This document shows, piece after piece, positions 33,567 through 47,047 of a stretch of DNA of 64,000 nucleotides. The notes under the pieces are model-generated. The model saw only the letters and a list, made by a program, of their open reading frames with translations. It had not been told where the DNA came from and made no database searches. Position 1 is the stretch's first letter. The number at the start of each line of letters is the position of its first letter. Made by a program: the position numbers and the translations under genes. The DNA lies in the NCBI GenBank assembly GCA_029204225.1, contig CM055107.1, positions 293,620-357,619 on the forward strand, in the 5' to 3' direction. Origin of the DNA: Diphasiastrum complanatum (Eukaryota; Streptophyta; Lycopodiopsida; Lycopodiales; Lycopodiaceae).

Positions 33567-34435
33567 ATGGCAAACATCAATGAGGCAATTTTGGGCGATG
33601 CAAGCAAACTTGATGAGGCTTCGAACTAGAACATTTGGAAATTCAAAATGAAGAGCATTTTGATGGAGAAAGACTTATGGGAGATCGTGGTAGGTATTGA
33701 AGTCCGGCCAAATACCACTCCAGTTGATATAAGGGCCTTTGATAAAAAGGCATAGAGAGCATTGTCCTTGATCAATCTTTCAGTGAAAGACCATGTGATC
33801 ACCCATATAAGTGATGTCACGACAGCTAGGGGAGCTTGGAAAGCTCTTAGAATGCAATTTTTAACTTGCAATCCAGGTCGAGCCATGTTCTTGAAGTCGA
33901 GATTGAACGCAGTCAGGATGGATCGGTGGGATCTTTCTTCACTGGGATAAACGAGCTGAGAGCTCAACTTGTGGCAATTGGAGAACCAATTAGAGACGTT
34001 GAATTGGTACATACCACTATGAGTGGTGTCTCGGAAGGGCTACAAATATTTGTGAGCGGTATCACTTCGAGGGAGAAATTGCCTATTTTTGAAGACTTCC
34101 ACAAAATCATGTTGCAGGAAGAGCAGCGCCACGAAGTGGTGAAGTCAAGGCAAACCCCACAGGAGGATCAAGCCTTGCTTGCTAAAGGCAAGCAGAAAGG
34201 ATGGAAAAGGATTCCCAAGAAATCCAAGGATAATGACGAAGAGGGAGAGTCGTCATCAAAGGCGAAAAAAAAAGAAAAAAGACAAATGTTACTATTGTCA
34301 CAAGCCGGGTCATTGGGCATGCGAGTGTTACAAGAAGAACGCAGACAGAAAGGCATGAAAAGTGAAACAACAAGGCAATATTGCAGAAGATGATGGGGAA
34401 GATGACGAAACCAGCATTGCAGGATAATCTTATTA
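33567..34435 (+). pseudogene. Copia gag remnant
   Basis: Starts MANINEAILGDASKL at 33567, followed by WKFKMKSILMEKDLWEIV and ITHISDVTTARGAWKALRMQ. This is the UBN2-type copia capsid with its W-x-x-K/L-x-x and W-x-x-L motifs. A frameshift near 33930 is followed by INELRAQLVAIGEPI and REKLPIFEDFHKIMLQEEQR, a Lys/Ser-rich linker and, after another shift, a CCHC knuckle (CYYCHKPGHWACEC, about 34288-34330). Early stops (33627, 33752) and the frameshifts make it non-functional. Gag forms the virus-like particle that packages element RNA. Confidence 0.85.
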
Positions 34436-34442
34436 CCAATAT

Positions 34443-35081
34443 GTGAAGGATGCGTCATGGGAAAGCGTCATAGAGAAACATGCAAGAGCTAAGAAACCGT
34501 TGGAACTCATTCACAACGACTTGTGCGGCCCAATGAAGACCATGTCATTGGGGAAAGCATATTATTTTATGACTTCCATAGATGATTACTCTAGGAGGAC
34601 ATGGATTTATTTCTTGAAGAAGAAAACTGACGCTTTTGCTCACTTCAAGGAGTTCAAGACTTTAGTAGAGAACCAACTAGATGCATGCATCAAAGTGCGA
34701 AGATTTGATAGAGGGGGCGAATACAAATCTGATGATTTTGAGGACTTTTGCAAGGAACATGACATCAAAAGACAATTTACAAAATCACACACGCCGCATA
34801 GTAATGGTGTAGCTGAAAGAAAAAACAAGACTATTATGGAGAGTGCATGCTCCATGATGAAGCAAATGGGCTTGACCGATTCACTTTGGTCGGAAGCATG
34901 CAGTGTGGCAATGTTCTTGCAAAACAGAAGTCCTACAGTTGCGGTTCCAAATGTAAGTCCCGAAGAAGCATTTGTAGGAATAAAGCCAAAAATCGACAAG
35001 TTTTGTGTCATTGGATGTAGGGCCTATGTACATGTGCCAAAGGAGGAGCGAAAGAAACTTGATGCAAAAGCAAAGATGTGA
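34443..35081 (+). pseudogene. Copia integrase core
   Basis: Reads PLELIHNDLCGPM, YYFMTSIDDYSRRTWIYFLK, RRFDRGGEYKSDDFEDFCKE and HSNGVAERKNKTIMESACSM, so the D...D...E catalytic residues are present (second Asp in FDRGGEY). It continues through the C-terminal IGCRAYVHVPKEERKKLDAK motif and stops at 35081. The protease and zinc-binding part that should precede it is missing: the frame begins shortly after the gag knuckle with only WESVIEKHARAKK before the core. Deletion therefore joined gag to integrase. Confidence 0.85.
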
Positions 35082-35640
35082 TCTTTGATGAGATGCATAG
35101 GTATGAAGATGAAGACCATGCAAGTGGTGAAAGCATCAAAAGACTTCCCACAATTTTGGAAGAGGAAGATGAAGAAGCACTCCACAAGATGATGCACATG
35201 AAGATGAGATCGAGAGGGCGAGTATGAGAAGACACCTCCTATTCAAGAGACTAGGGAAAGGTACTTGCCAATAGGAGCAATAAAGGAGAAACCGGTTGGA
35301 AGTAAGAGACATTACTTGGACACTCCTTAGGATACATACTCTCCACGTAGTGTATCACCTGAATCTAAGATACCAAAATGGTATGAAAAGATCATGAAAG
35401 ACGCAAAGCTAAATCAACCGAGATCTAGCACACAAGGAGAAGTGAGAAGATCAATGCGAGAAAGGAAGTCTCCCGATCGTTATCATGTGAACTATGCCCT
35501 AATGAGTGGCATTTTGAAGTGTCGAGAGCCATCAACCTTTGATGAAGCAAAATCACAAAGAGTGGCAAAGGGCAATGGGAGAGGAGATGGAATCTATTCT
35601 AACCTTGGCCTAATCTATAAAAGATAGTGTTTTACCTAAG
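35082..35640 (+). pseudogene. Copia hinge and lost RT
   Basis: Degenerate hinge between integrase and RT. It keeps VRRSMRERKSPDRYHVNYAL and CREPSTFDEAKS, the segment normally just before RT. The RT domain itself is missing: the sequence passes to RNase H within about 70 bp, with no LVARG, AFL or YVDD motifs. Confidence 0.75.
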
Positions 35641-36111
35641 TTGCAGGGTTATGTTGACGCTGATTGGGCAGGAAATGTAGATGATAGAAAGTCAACAATA
35701 GGTTATGCCTTCAATTTTGGTAGCGGTTGTTTTTCATGGTCCAACAAGAAGAAAGATACCATTTCTCTTTCTTCTACAGATGCCAAATATAGAGCGTTAA
35801 GTTCTGCTACCCATGAAGCTGTTTGGCTACGTAAGTTGTTATGTGAGATTGGCATAAAGCAGGTAAATCCTACTGTTATTTTCTGTGACAGCCAAAGTGG
35901 AATACAATTGGCTAAGAATCCTGTCTTTCACAAGAGGACAAAACATATTGAGATAAAATATCACTTTGTGTGTGAAAAGCTACAATATGAAGATATATGT
36001 ATTGTACACTGTTCTACGTTGTTACAAGTTGCTGATATATTTACGAAAGCTTTAAGTAAAGAAACGTTTGAGACTTTTAGAGCCAAACTTGGCTTACATC
36101 TGGTTATCTAA
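35641..36111 (+). pseudogene. Copia RNase H domain
   Basis: Open frame of 156 residues beginning within YVDADWAGNVDDRKSTIGYA, then SWSNKKKDTISLSSTDAKYR, ATHEAVWLRKLLCEIG, FCDSQSGIQLAKNPVFHKRT and VADIFTKALSKETFETFRAK. These are the full catalytic and C-terminal motifs of copia RNase H (D...E/D...D). The canonical SSTEAEY has become SSTDAKY. The domain is intact in frame but orphaned from RT. A purine-rich tract (GAGGGAGAG) precedes the 3' LTR. Confidence 0.9.
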
Positions 36112-36202
36112 AAAGCCTTTACTTTTAATACTATCTTGGAGGTATGTTCCATGAATAGAGTAAACTTTAAAATAAAGAGAGATGTTGATCATTGAGGGAG
36201 AG

Positions 36203-36459
36203 AGTTAAAATAGCAATGATCGACTTATACAGTGCTTTCTTATTTCGATGGCACCACGTGTGCTCAGTTCTAGAATTATCGCATCGTCTTTCTTTTACGA
36301 GCCTTTTGAGTGCTTTTAAATAACTCTATCTTTGTACTTGCTTATCAGTTGAATATATAGTGTGTGGAGAGCAATTCTGTTGCCTTGTCTTATTGCACTT
36401 GACGTTGTGCTGTGGTGATTGATCCGGTCGGGTTTTTTTCCTTAACTGTTTTCTTAACT
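36203..36459 (+). repeat. Copia 3' LTR
   Basis: Partner of 32034-32288, differing at roughly one base in fifteen. It begins AGTTAAAATAGC after GGGAGAG and ends CTTAACT before TATGGGATGC. Confidence 0.9.
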
Positions 36460-36722
36460 TATGGGATGCTAACTCAGATGAGAATTCAACGATAGACTCT
36501 AATGAGGATGGTGGGTCATCAACTTCTTCAGCTGAAACAAAGTTTCTCATGATGTATCAATCACCGTGTCTTATATTTTGGCTTTAGAAAAAAATGTGGT
36601 AATCAATATTAACCACTAGGTGTCAAAATAATGTGTCATACTAATCATCTATTGTACATTGTTTAATAATAAGGAATGTCCTTTGCTCATATCATTATAA
36701 TTTAATACACTTAGATTTAGTT

Positions 36723-36725
<3 letters not shown>

Positions 36726-36787
<62 letters not shown>
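36726..36787. repeat. (CT)n(TA)n compound microsatellite
   Basis: About 30 bp of CT followed directly by about 32 bp of TA. Confidence 0.96.
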
Positions 36788-36799
<12 letters not shown>

Positions 36800-37322
36800 T
36801 AGGCGTTGGTTTTCTGTGTTTACATATGTGATTATGTGATTGGTAATACTATTACTGTGCCTATTATAAGACAATTGTTGTAAATTTTGTATCTAATTTC
36901 AAGCTTTTATTTAATTTTCTATGTTGAATCTTGACTACTTATGATTGTGATTTTTCTAATTTAGTCAAGCTGCATGATCTATTAGGTGAATCTATTTATG
37001 ATCTCATTGTTGAATCTGTTCTAAGACAAATATATGATCTCAAAAAACTTGAATCATTATATTGGTCATCTAGATGTTTTCGCGTTAAATGGAAGACCTC
37101 ATAAGTATTGAGAATTTGAGCTAATAGTAAATGATTCCTTTGAGTTTTCCCTTGTATTCCAGAAGTGCATTAATTTGTGGAAAAGAACTGGTATGGCTTG
37201 AGGTCATAAAGATTTTGAAGGGCCCCATGAAAGTGTCATAAATACCATGAAGGGCTTCATTAAAAGTACAGTTCATGATCCCCACATAAAGTCATAGATG
37301 GTCCCCACTTTTGGGGGATGTG

Positions 37323-37323
<1 letters not shown>

Positions 37324-37358
<35 letters not shown>
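37324..37358. repeat. (GA)n microsatellite
   Basis: About 35 bp of GA dinucleotides. Confidence 0.96.
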
Positions 37359-37360
<2 letters not shown>

Positions 37361-38137
37361 AGAGATTATGTGGTCCCCACTCTTGTAGAGAGATAAAGAT
37401 GTAATAGGTGGTCCTTGCTTGGAAATAAATTTGCCTTAATTTTGCATAGCATCACTCACCCTTTAAGTAAGTCAATGATTGCGATATTCCCCAATGGAAA
37501 GGTCACTGAAAAATCCCTTAAAATTTTGAATTCCTTGACATTTTTCCTTTTAAAACATACTAAGTTCTTTTTTTCATGACTTGTTCCAATAGGTTCATCT
37601 CAACGTGAAAGTCAGTTTTTCCTGTTTTATGAAATAAATTGAAGCATGTTATAGAATAGAGTCAGTGGAAAGCAAGGTGAGTGTTAAAAGAAGTTGCGGA
37701 AAGAATTTTAAAAAGGTTTTTACAACAGGGAAGTACGGCCGCCTCCTGGGTCCTCTGCCATGCATTCAATGCCTACCTCCCAATTGCAATCCCCAAATAA
37801 TTCCATGCAGGAGTTTGGTAACAAAGAACCTCCCCCCTTGAAAGAAAGGATGATTGATTAGTGGAATTTTAAATTTTGGCAATGGAAAGACAATAGAATT
37901 AGTGAAAATGGCTAATCTATTGTTGAATAACTTCACATCCTTGCATTTATTATATTATAAGCATTGTTCCCGTAACAATGCTATGCTACGTTTCTAATAA
38001 AGATGCTAAGCAAAAGAATAATAATTTCCAAGACTCATCAATGCTGCTATACATACATACATATATACACTCTTCTGGTTCTGAGTGATTTCTTCAACAA
38101 CAAAATTTGCAGTGCATATTGCGACACGAAGTATATA

Positions 38138-38742
38138 TCAGAAAGACGGGAAGAGCACAGTCGATGAACAGCCGGATGTCGGGAAAACTGGGCAATCAAT
38201 CAATGTGGAAGCATCAGTTGCCACGCATATGTACAGCTGATACAGTTGATTGTTACCGGAAGCATCACTGCTACATTGCACTCCTGGAGTGTGGCCAAGC
38301 GAAGAAGTTAGAGCATTCTGAATAGCTGTCAAACTATAAGCTCCGTCATCGGGATTAATGCCTGCAGCGCTGAGACCTCCCAGTGGATTAACGGAGCTTC
38401 GCAAGTTCAAAGCACTTTGAAAGTATGCGTGCTGGCTAAATAGAGACTCGGCGCATGTTCCGTGCTTGTCCCACTCATGGGTCCAAAAGCTTGTGCCATC
38501 GCTGCTAGGGCATGAAAGTGAATCCCAACTTGTTTGTAACTGACTCTCTATATCAGATACCTGAAAGAGAGAGATATATCACATTAATTCTTTTCTGAAA
38601 ATAAGCCGCCGCAGGTTAGATAGATTAATAAATACCTTTGAGATATAAACAGGGCATGCATGAGTCAACTTCATTAGCCCTAAGTACATAAGAAAAGTGT
38701 TTGCCATGACGAATAAAATCTTTGATATGGTAAAATTGACAA

Positions 38743-38810
<68 letters not shown>

Positions 38811-39418
38811 GGGGAAGCGAGAGGACCTGGCTGATGTCAAAGGGATTGTTGGGATCGCAGCTGGATGGGTAGCCGCCATTGTTGTAATTTGGCCACAGGC
38901 CGTGAATGGAAAAATCGGATGCAGGCTTTCCTGTAGTAGGATAGCAACAGCTGCTGCTAGTGTCGCAGTAGGATCCAGGCCACTGCAACATGAATGGACG
39001 ATTTCGATAAGAACCCATTGTCTAAGATCGAGTGCCTACTTACCCAACGGATATTGCATATCCGACACAACTCTTTTCAAAAGTAAAAGTTGTAGTTATG
39101 CTATTATAGCGCTAGTTTGATGGAATTAGAAAACGTCCCTGCATATGGTTGGCAATTTTTGCCCCCATATAGTACGTGATTGAGCTCAAAGATATAAACT
39201 GGATCAACAATTCGCGACGCGAGTACACAAAATAATACACTGATCGATCATCGCTAGCATAGAGAAACAACGATGAGACCAACCTGTAAGACAAAGTAGA
39301 AGAAATCGAAGCCTTGGGCGTTGGCATGAGCGAGTAACATACTCATGCATGCACCCATCAGCAAATGACTAAATTGTGATTGCATGCCTTTTGCACCATC
39401 TGTAGCAGCAATACCCAT
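38138..39418 (-). CDS. S-like ribonuclease, RNase T2 family, three exons
   Basis: Exon 1 is 39418-39284, exon 2 38982-38827 and exon 3 38560-38138. All junctions are GT-AG and in phase, giving about 237 residues, normal for the family. The N-terminus has a hydrophobic signal segment (LLMGACMSMLLAHANA) before QGFDFFYFVLQ, so the enzyme should be secreted or vacuolar. A second Met at residue 12 is an equally good start. Exon 2 holds WPGSYC and the first catalytic site FSIHGLWPNY (His). Exon 3 holds the second, FWTHEWDKHGTC (His, Glu, Lys, His), and the C-terminal CPVFPTSGCSSTVLFPSF. About ten Cys residues sit at family positions. RNase T2 enzymes cut RNA at unpaired bases through a 2',3'-cyclic phosphate intermediate. 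S-like members act in phosphate scavenging, senescence and defence. All catalytic residues are present and no disruption is seen. Intron 2 carries a (GA)n tract. Confidence 0.95.
38745..38809. repeat. (GA)n microsatellite in RNase intron 2
   Basis: About 65 bp of GA, read as (CT)n in the transcript, starting only about 18 bp after the 5' splice site of intron 2. Confidence 0.97.
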
Positions 39419-39554
39419 TATAGAATGTTGATTGATCGATGTAAAATGCTCTCTCTTTCGCCCTCTTTACGCTCCGTCTCACAAACTCCAAGAGAGAGGA
39501 TGCAAACACTGTTACCTTTGAAATTGTTACAGATTATGCTTCTTTGCTATGCAA

Positions 39555-39563
39555 CTTAAATAG
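39555..39563 (-). promoter_or_regulatory. TATA-like element of the RNase gene
   Basis: The minus strand reads CTATTTAAG about 140 bp upstream of the first ATG, followed by a CT/GA-rich leader. Position and sequence fit a plant core promoter. The transcription start is not visible. Confidence 0.5.
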
Positions 39564-40677
39564 AGAGAGATGGTTTGAGTTTCAAAGCTTGGCTAATTAA
39601 GTCATCCAAACATTATAATGACAATATGAAGTACAGCCGCCACCATTAAGGTAACATTGCACGGTTCTTTAAACTACGTAGTATTCTATTGGTTCGAGAT
39701 TCGAATATCCATGATAGATCATTAATAATTTGAAGAGTCTAAATCTAGTAGCAAGATCTTATGCCTTAGAATCTTCATTTGAATTTGTTACTACATGCTG
39801 GACTAGACCAGACCAATAACATTTTTTCACTTTCACTATTTCCTCAACATCATTAAGCACATCTCCTATTTATCCCATTTTTTAACCCACATCATATTGC
39901 ACGCTTCTAATGAAAATTTGACATTTGTTGGTATTCTTATCTTCAGGAGAATAGCTTGCTCGAGAGTCAAGTTCATCAAGGTGGTACATGAGTTAAAGGA
40001 CATGCCTTGAAATTTTAAGTGTGGCTTTGAAGACTATGGTGGCTATATCATGCATCTTAATATGTACGCATGCATAAGCATGATGTACTCTCCTTGGAGT
40101 CACAAACACACATATTGATGATGACTTGTATCCATAGTTGAGTTGATCCACCAGTACACTTGTTTTATTCATTATTGTGAGTAGATTTACTGCATATAAA
40201 AGAAATGTGCACATTAAATTCTCTCATTAATTAACCGAGGTTTGAGGGAGCTGGAGAGGTCACCTCGGCAATATCTTCATCACCACAATCGTCTCCACAA
40301 CCACCCACATTGAGGCAGTTCCTGTGACGTTCTCTTTCTTGAGAATATCGAGAAGCGGCACTAATAGTTATAAGGTGGGAGAAGGGTCCTTGCGAAAATT
40401 TGGTTAAAGTTATCTATGTTGAGTTTAGGAGTGTCTAGACTTTTTTTAATACTTATACACATGTTAGTAGGTGATAGGGCCAAATTTGGAGTGTGATGTG
40501 GCTCGACCTAGCTTAGGCTTTGTACATTTGTCATGATGAGAAAGGGTGAGTGACACTTATGATCATGTGACCAATCAAAAGAGAGAGATCCATGAAATTG
40601 GTCCAATCAAGTTTGAGGGCCCTTATGTCACTAAGCCAATGAAATTAGGAGGAGTAAGAGAAGGGGTCCAATTCTCT
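39564..40677. other. No recognisable gene
   Basis: Intergenic, AT-rich. The part at 40245-40400 is a diverged relative of 24655-24830. No coding family is recognised. Confidence 0.5.
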
Positions 40678-41330
40678 CACAACAACAAAAAGTAGTTGTT
40701 TTCGACATATACTCCGACATAGAATCGTGAAAAACAAATTCATCAAATTTGGAATGTCAGAGGATCTGTCGAAAAATCTGTCGCAAACGATATGTCGGAA
40801 TTCGACATGTCGAAATCTAACATATCTTCCTTTCCGGCTACCCGCAGACTGCTGGATTGTAATTCAAATTAGATGTCGGAATCCGTCACCTTAAAACATG
40901 TCGAAAACTGTCGCCACGAGGCAGTCATTCGGGGATGCCACGTGGAAAATGACAGTCCACGTGGATGTCAAAAACTGACGAATTTTCCCACTGTCATAAT
41001 CCGACATCTCTACAGAGTTCCAACGAACATAGGACATTTTTTTTTAATTTGTCGAAAATTACCGACATCTGTCCCTGACATCTTTTTTAGGGTTAAATAG
41101 GATGTCGGAATCTGACGGATTTTTACCAGTGTCGGAAACTAACATCCACTGTATATTTTCGACGAACAAAGAACATTCTTATACATGTCAGAAATGTCCA
41201 CTGACATCTGTTTTAGGGTTGAAATGGATGTCAAAATCCGACATTGCAAAAAGCATTAACAAAAAATTTGATTGTATTTGCCGCACAATTTATGCACGCA
41301 TTTTTTCAAAAATAGGATCAAAGCTGTGAG
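40678..41330. repeat. CACTA-like terminus with TGTCGGA subterminal repeats
   Basis: CACAACAACAAAAAGTAG at 40678 is one short step from the CACTACAACAAAAA ends common in plant CACTA elements. The next ~600 bp are dense in short words in both orientations: ATGTCGGAATTCGACATGTCG, TGTCGAAAA, ATGTCGGAATC and AATCCGACAT, at least fifteen occurrences. Clustered, partly palindromic subterminal repeats are the transposase-binding regions of CACTA elements. The opposite end was not found in the window. Confidence 0.6.
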
Positions 41331-41449
41331 ATGCTACATTGAGTTCAATTATCGATTCCTTAATACAATTGTTTTAAAATGAAGTTAGTGATCATGAGTC
41401 ATGTTTTTGCCAATCCTATTAATATTCTTTTATCTAGCATAACTGGTCC

Positions 41450-41454
<5 letters not shown>

Positions 41455-41496
<42 letters not shown>
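41455..41496. repeat. (CT)n microsatellite
   Basis: About 40 bp of CT dinucleotides. Confidence 0.96.
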
Positions 41497-41499
<3 letters not shown>

Positions 41500-41929
41500 A
41501 AGGATGCATCTAATAGGTGTTCATAATGTAATGTGGTCGGTCATAAGATTTAAGTTGTCTTTAATTAAATTAAGCATTATGCATACCATGGATGATGATT
41601 TAATTGCTGAATGAAGTTTTAAAAAGACTAACAACTTTGAAACGTTTTCTTTGAACAAGTTTGAAATGTTTTTTTGCATTTTAGGGTTCATTCACGACTT
41701 CACTTGCGAATTAACTAAGTGGATAGCAATTCACAACTTCATAACTAACGTATGGAAATTACAATCCATTCAATATTCACAAATCAAAATCATTGAAATT
41801 TGAACATTATAACAAAATTCAAACGTTATATTACATAATATTGTGAGACTTTCTGTATCATGTACAATACATTGTGATGATATACATACATCCGAAAACA
41901 AAAAAACTACATTATATTATACACTACTA

Positions 41930-42950
41930 CTACTCGACAGAGACACTGTCGTCATCACCATGACCCGTAGATGCCACATGCTCTGCATCTGGAGCTACAT
42001 GTGCCTGCATCAACACAAACAACAAATGTGACAATGGTAAGTTTTCGACCAGAGATCAATTTACTGATGATATATGCATATAAATAAATTTGATGGACAC
42101 AATGATGAATATAACTCACTATGGGGTGCATGCCCTGACGAGCTAGCTTTGCCACCAAACCAGTATATGAATTGTGAAATGCAAATTCATACTCGGACTT
42201 GGATGGATAGCATCCAAAGTCATGATGCTATAAAAAAGAACAAAAATGAATGACAAGTTAAAATTTTTACCACACATTAATTCATATGCGATGACAATAA
42301 AGAATGTATTGTAGAATATAAATGATACATACCATTTGGGCTTGTAGGCCCGCCTTTCCACTAGATCCTAACTTAGGATTCCTCATGCCATGGGTCATCC
42401 TACTCGCCACAAGCGATATTTATCTCGATCTTTGGCCTCATCCTTGCAGGCCTTCCAATTTGGCCCAGGCAGGTTTTGACTTGCCTGCCCAAAGTATGTC
42501 CCACATGGCATCCCTCTTATGTTGAATCCATTTGCTCATATCTTTTGATATGGCTCCTGGATCAAACTCATTTTCTTGCAAGAATTCTTCTCGCAGCTCC
42601 TGCATAATCCTGGATTTTGATTCTCCAGGTTGATGACACCATTTTTTCAAAAGACTTGTTCCAAAATAATAGGAACATAACAAATGCAACTTTTTTATAA
42701 AAATTGTCCCTTTTTCATCCCTCATTACATCCCCATCAACATTTAAATTGTAGTGAGGGTTGGAGGACAATTCATCTGTAGCAACCGATGGAGATGAAGG
42801 GCCTTATGCGACGCCTTCTAATATGTTAAGCATTTGCCTACTGACAACCGCCCTTTGTTAGGGCGACATGGTATCAATCAAGCTGGTGGCGTAATCTTCA
42901 TATACAGATCTGGATCGACGACGCCCGCTGCCACTGCCACTGCCACTCAT
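41930..42950 (-). pseudogene. Plant transposase (Transposase_24 / Ptta-En-Spm type), three exons
   Basis: Exon 1 (42950-42333) starts MSGSGSGSGRRRSRSVYEDY and contains GTIFIKKLHLLCSYYFGTSL, WIQHKRDAMWDILWAGKSKP, AWAKLEGLQG and, after a frame break, KDRDKYRLWRVG and RNPKLGSSGKAGLQAQM. A GTATGT donor at 42332 and TTATAG acceptor at 42228 lead to exon 2 (42227-42120: HHDFGCYPSKSEYEFAFHNS). A GTGAGT donor and ATGCAG acceptor lead to exon 3 (42004-41930: AHVAPDAEHVASTGHGDDDS, then a stop). The family is the accessory DNA-binding ORF of plant En/Spm elements, often with a Gly-Ser N-terminus and acidic C-terminus as here. Stops near 42855 and 42800 and a frame break near 42435 inactivate it. It lies 0.6 kb inside the CACTA-like terminus, consistent with one element on the minus strand. 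Confidence 0.65.
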
Positions 42951-43734
42951 GGGTATGTGCAAAAACTACCTGTTGATGTTGAATAGACAAATCAATTATG
43001 AAATGAATTCTATCATATGTTGGACAATAATTATTTAGTCAAAGATCTGAAAATCTACAAATGAAAAAATTGTGAACCCAACAATATAGGGACTAATTTT
43101 AAACTTCCAAACACTCCATGCTTGAAACATTGGGACAAAAAACAAGAAGTCTATTCATGTTGACATCTTCATGTCACTTGAATCGACATCAAAATCATTT
43201 TAAGATGGCAAAATGTGCGCAATTTCATTCCTAAAGAAATATGGTCAAAATATGCGTAATTTCTACAATCAAGCACAAGAGCAAAAAATATTTTTTTTTT
43301 GAGTTAAGTAGGCACAACATTGATTTTCCAATTATACAGTAATGTACTTGAATAACTTCTGCTAACATGAAATAAGAAGCAATTACATTCTCCTTTGCAA
43401 ATATGTCAAAAATTGTCCAAAGCATACTATCAACAATCAATCACACCACCATCACCACTTGACCAAATTTCTCAAGACAACTAGGTACCACCAAGCAGCA
43501 ACACTATTCATATCTACAATGTCATGACCAATCCCATCATGTTGCTTATTAACTTATTAAATTTCTATCGTGAAGATCCTCTTCTCTCTTTCTCTTCCAA
43601 AAAAGAATTATAAATCACTTTACGACAAAATTGACATGAGAGAACACAAAAGTGCTTATGCAGGTTACATAATTTAGAGGTTTTGATTTACTGATGAAAT
43701 TGGAACATTTACAATCGAAGCTTACTTAGCAGGT
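42951..43734. other. No recognisable gene
   Basis: AT-rich, non-coding sequence between two minus-strand coding remnants. If they belong to one element, this is intergenic or intronic. Confidence 0.4.
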
Positions 43735-45740
<2,006 letters not shown>

Positions 45741-46337
45741 CAGAACTAAAATGTTCAGCTGATTGTTCTTAAGAACACTACGACGTTAGAAGGAAGCTCA
45801 CTTTCAATTGACATCCAAGTCTGATGTGAGGTAGAGATTGCTTAGAGTTTACCACAATTGGCGTTAACCAAACCTAAATACTTGACCTAATTTGACAAGC
45901 ACACCATTACCTGCGCTCCACCAAGCAACATAAACCCTCGAAGTATGACAAAGAACAAACACTCAAACCATAAATATGTTACTCAAAAACATAGGTGAAT
46001 ATTGCAAATGAGTATGGTGTGTGCATGTGTTGCTACATTACAATCAAAAGACAAAAATTACTTTGAATAAAACATGTGTTTTCCTCAACAACATTTATGC
46101 ATGTTAGCGTTGTACTGCATAGAAATATTCTCAATTGCATCTATGCATGATGGCGTTGGAATTTGACAAAATATTTTGAAACTCCAAATGGCTATTGACA
46201 TTTAATGGGGACAACTTAAATTTGCCAAAATCTTCAAGCAGGTGAAAGTTAGAAAGCAAGAAGTCGACCTTCTTAATAATAAAATGGATAACATTTTACA
46301 TAAATAGTGTTCTATTTTCTTTTATCGTTTTCACTTT
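45741..46337. other. No recognisable gene
   Basis: AT-rich sequence with a short duplicated phrase (ATTTATGCATG TTAGCGTTG and CTATGCATGATGGCGTTGG, about 46088-46165). No coding family. Confidence 0.45.
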
Positions 46338-47047
46338 ATAGGCCATACATGCTTTATTTATACTTGAAATGTTTATTTATAGTAGTACCTAATAGGTCAG
46401 TTGAAGATCTAGTGCTCCTTGTTCTCTGACTCATCACTACTACATAGCCTCTCTTTGAAGTCTTTTTGTCGGAGCTCGTGCGAAATTGCTCCATGATACG
46501 ACTTCTCTTTGAAGTCTTTTGCACCTTCACATTTCTATTCTAAGGTCATGAAAACTAGTTCTCATTCCGTAGACAAGCAAGTATTCTTGAACCAAATTTA
46601 TGACCATGGGATTTATTTATTTATTTAAAATAGCCATCGTCTCTTTCGGGTATTGCCATTGCAATTCAATTTTCTTTGGCAAAGTCTTGTTTGAGTTTAG
46701 AGTTGAGGTGGTATGTAGCATGGGAACACAATAATTGTAGAAAAGCATAATAAGTAGGAATTTATTCTGAAGAGGACTCAAGGCCTTATGCATGGCTTCT
46801 CGAATGTTGTGAATCCATGTATGGCCTATCAAATGCCAACCACACACATTTTGACAGGCCAGATACAGCATTTTGATGGGCCATATAAACATACACGTGG
46901 TTGCCCAAGTTCTCATAAACATCATAATACACGTGATTCTTGGCATTGTTCAATCCACATAGTTGATTGTGCATAATTATACACATGTAACAAGTATCTT
47001 GATAGGCCATACAAGATTGCTACCTGTGAAAGCTTAAAAAAATCCAT

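Larger units (their letters stand above)
32034..36459 (+). mobile_element. Ty1/copia element with non-TG...CA LTR ends, internally deleted
   Basis: LTRs of 255 and 257 bp (32034-32288 and 36203-36459) share the same ends, AGTTAA and TTAACT. A perfect primer-binding site begins at the next base. The flanks TATTG (32029-32033) and TATGG (36460-36464) agree at four of five positions. Between them lie gag, a partial integrase and RNase H. Protease, most of RT and part of gag-pol are deleted or broken, leaving a non-autonomous element with a long (about 1.27 kb) leader before gag. Confidence 0.9.
36465..38137. other. No recognisable gene
   Basis: AT-rich sequence with two microsatellites. The first 90 bp translate on the plus strand as an acidic Ser/Asp-rich stretch (SDENSTIDSNEDGGSSTSSA), possibly part of a broken coding sequence into which the copia element inserted. 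Nothing supports a gene beyond that. Confidence 0.45.

Noticed and set aside
36726-36787. (CT)n(TA)n tract as a TATA promoter
   Set aside because: A simple repeat with no downstream coding sequence.
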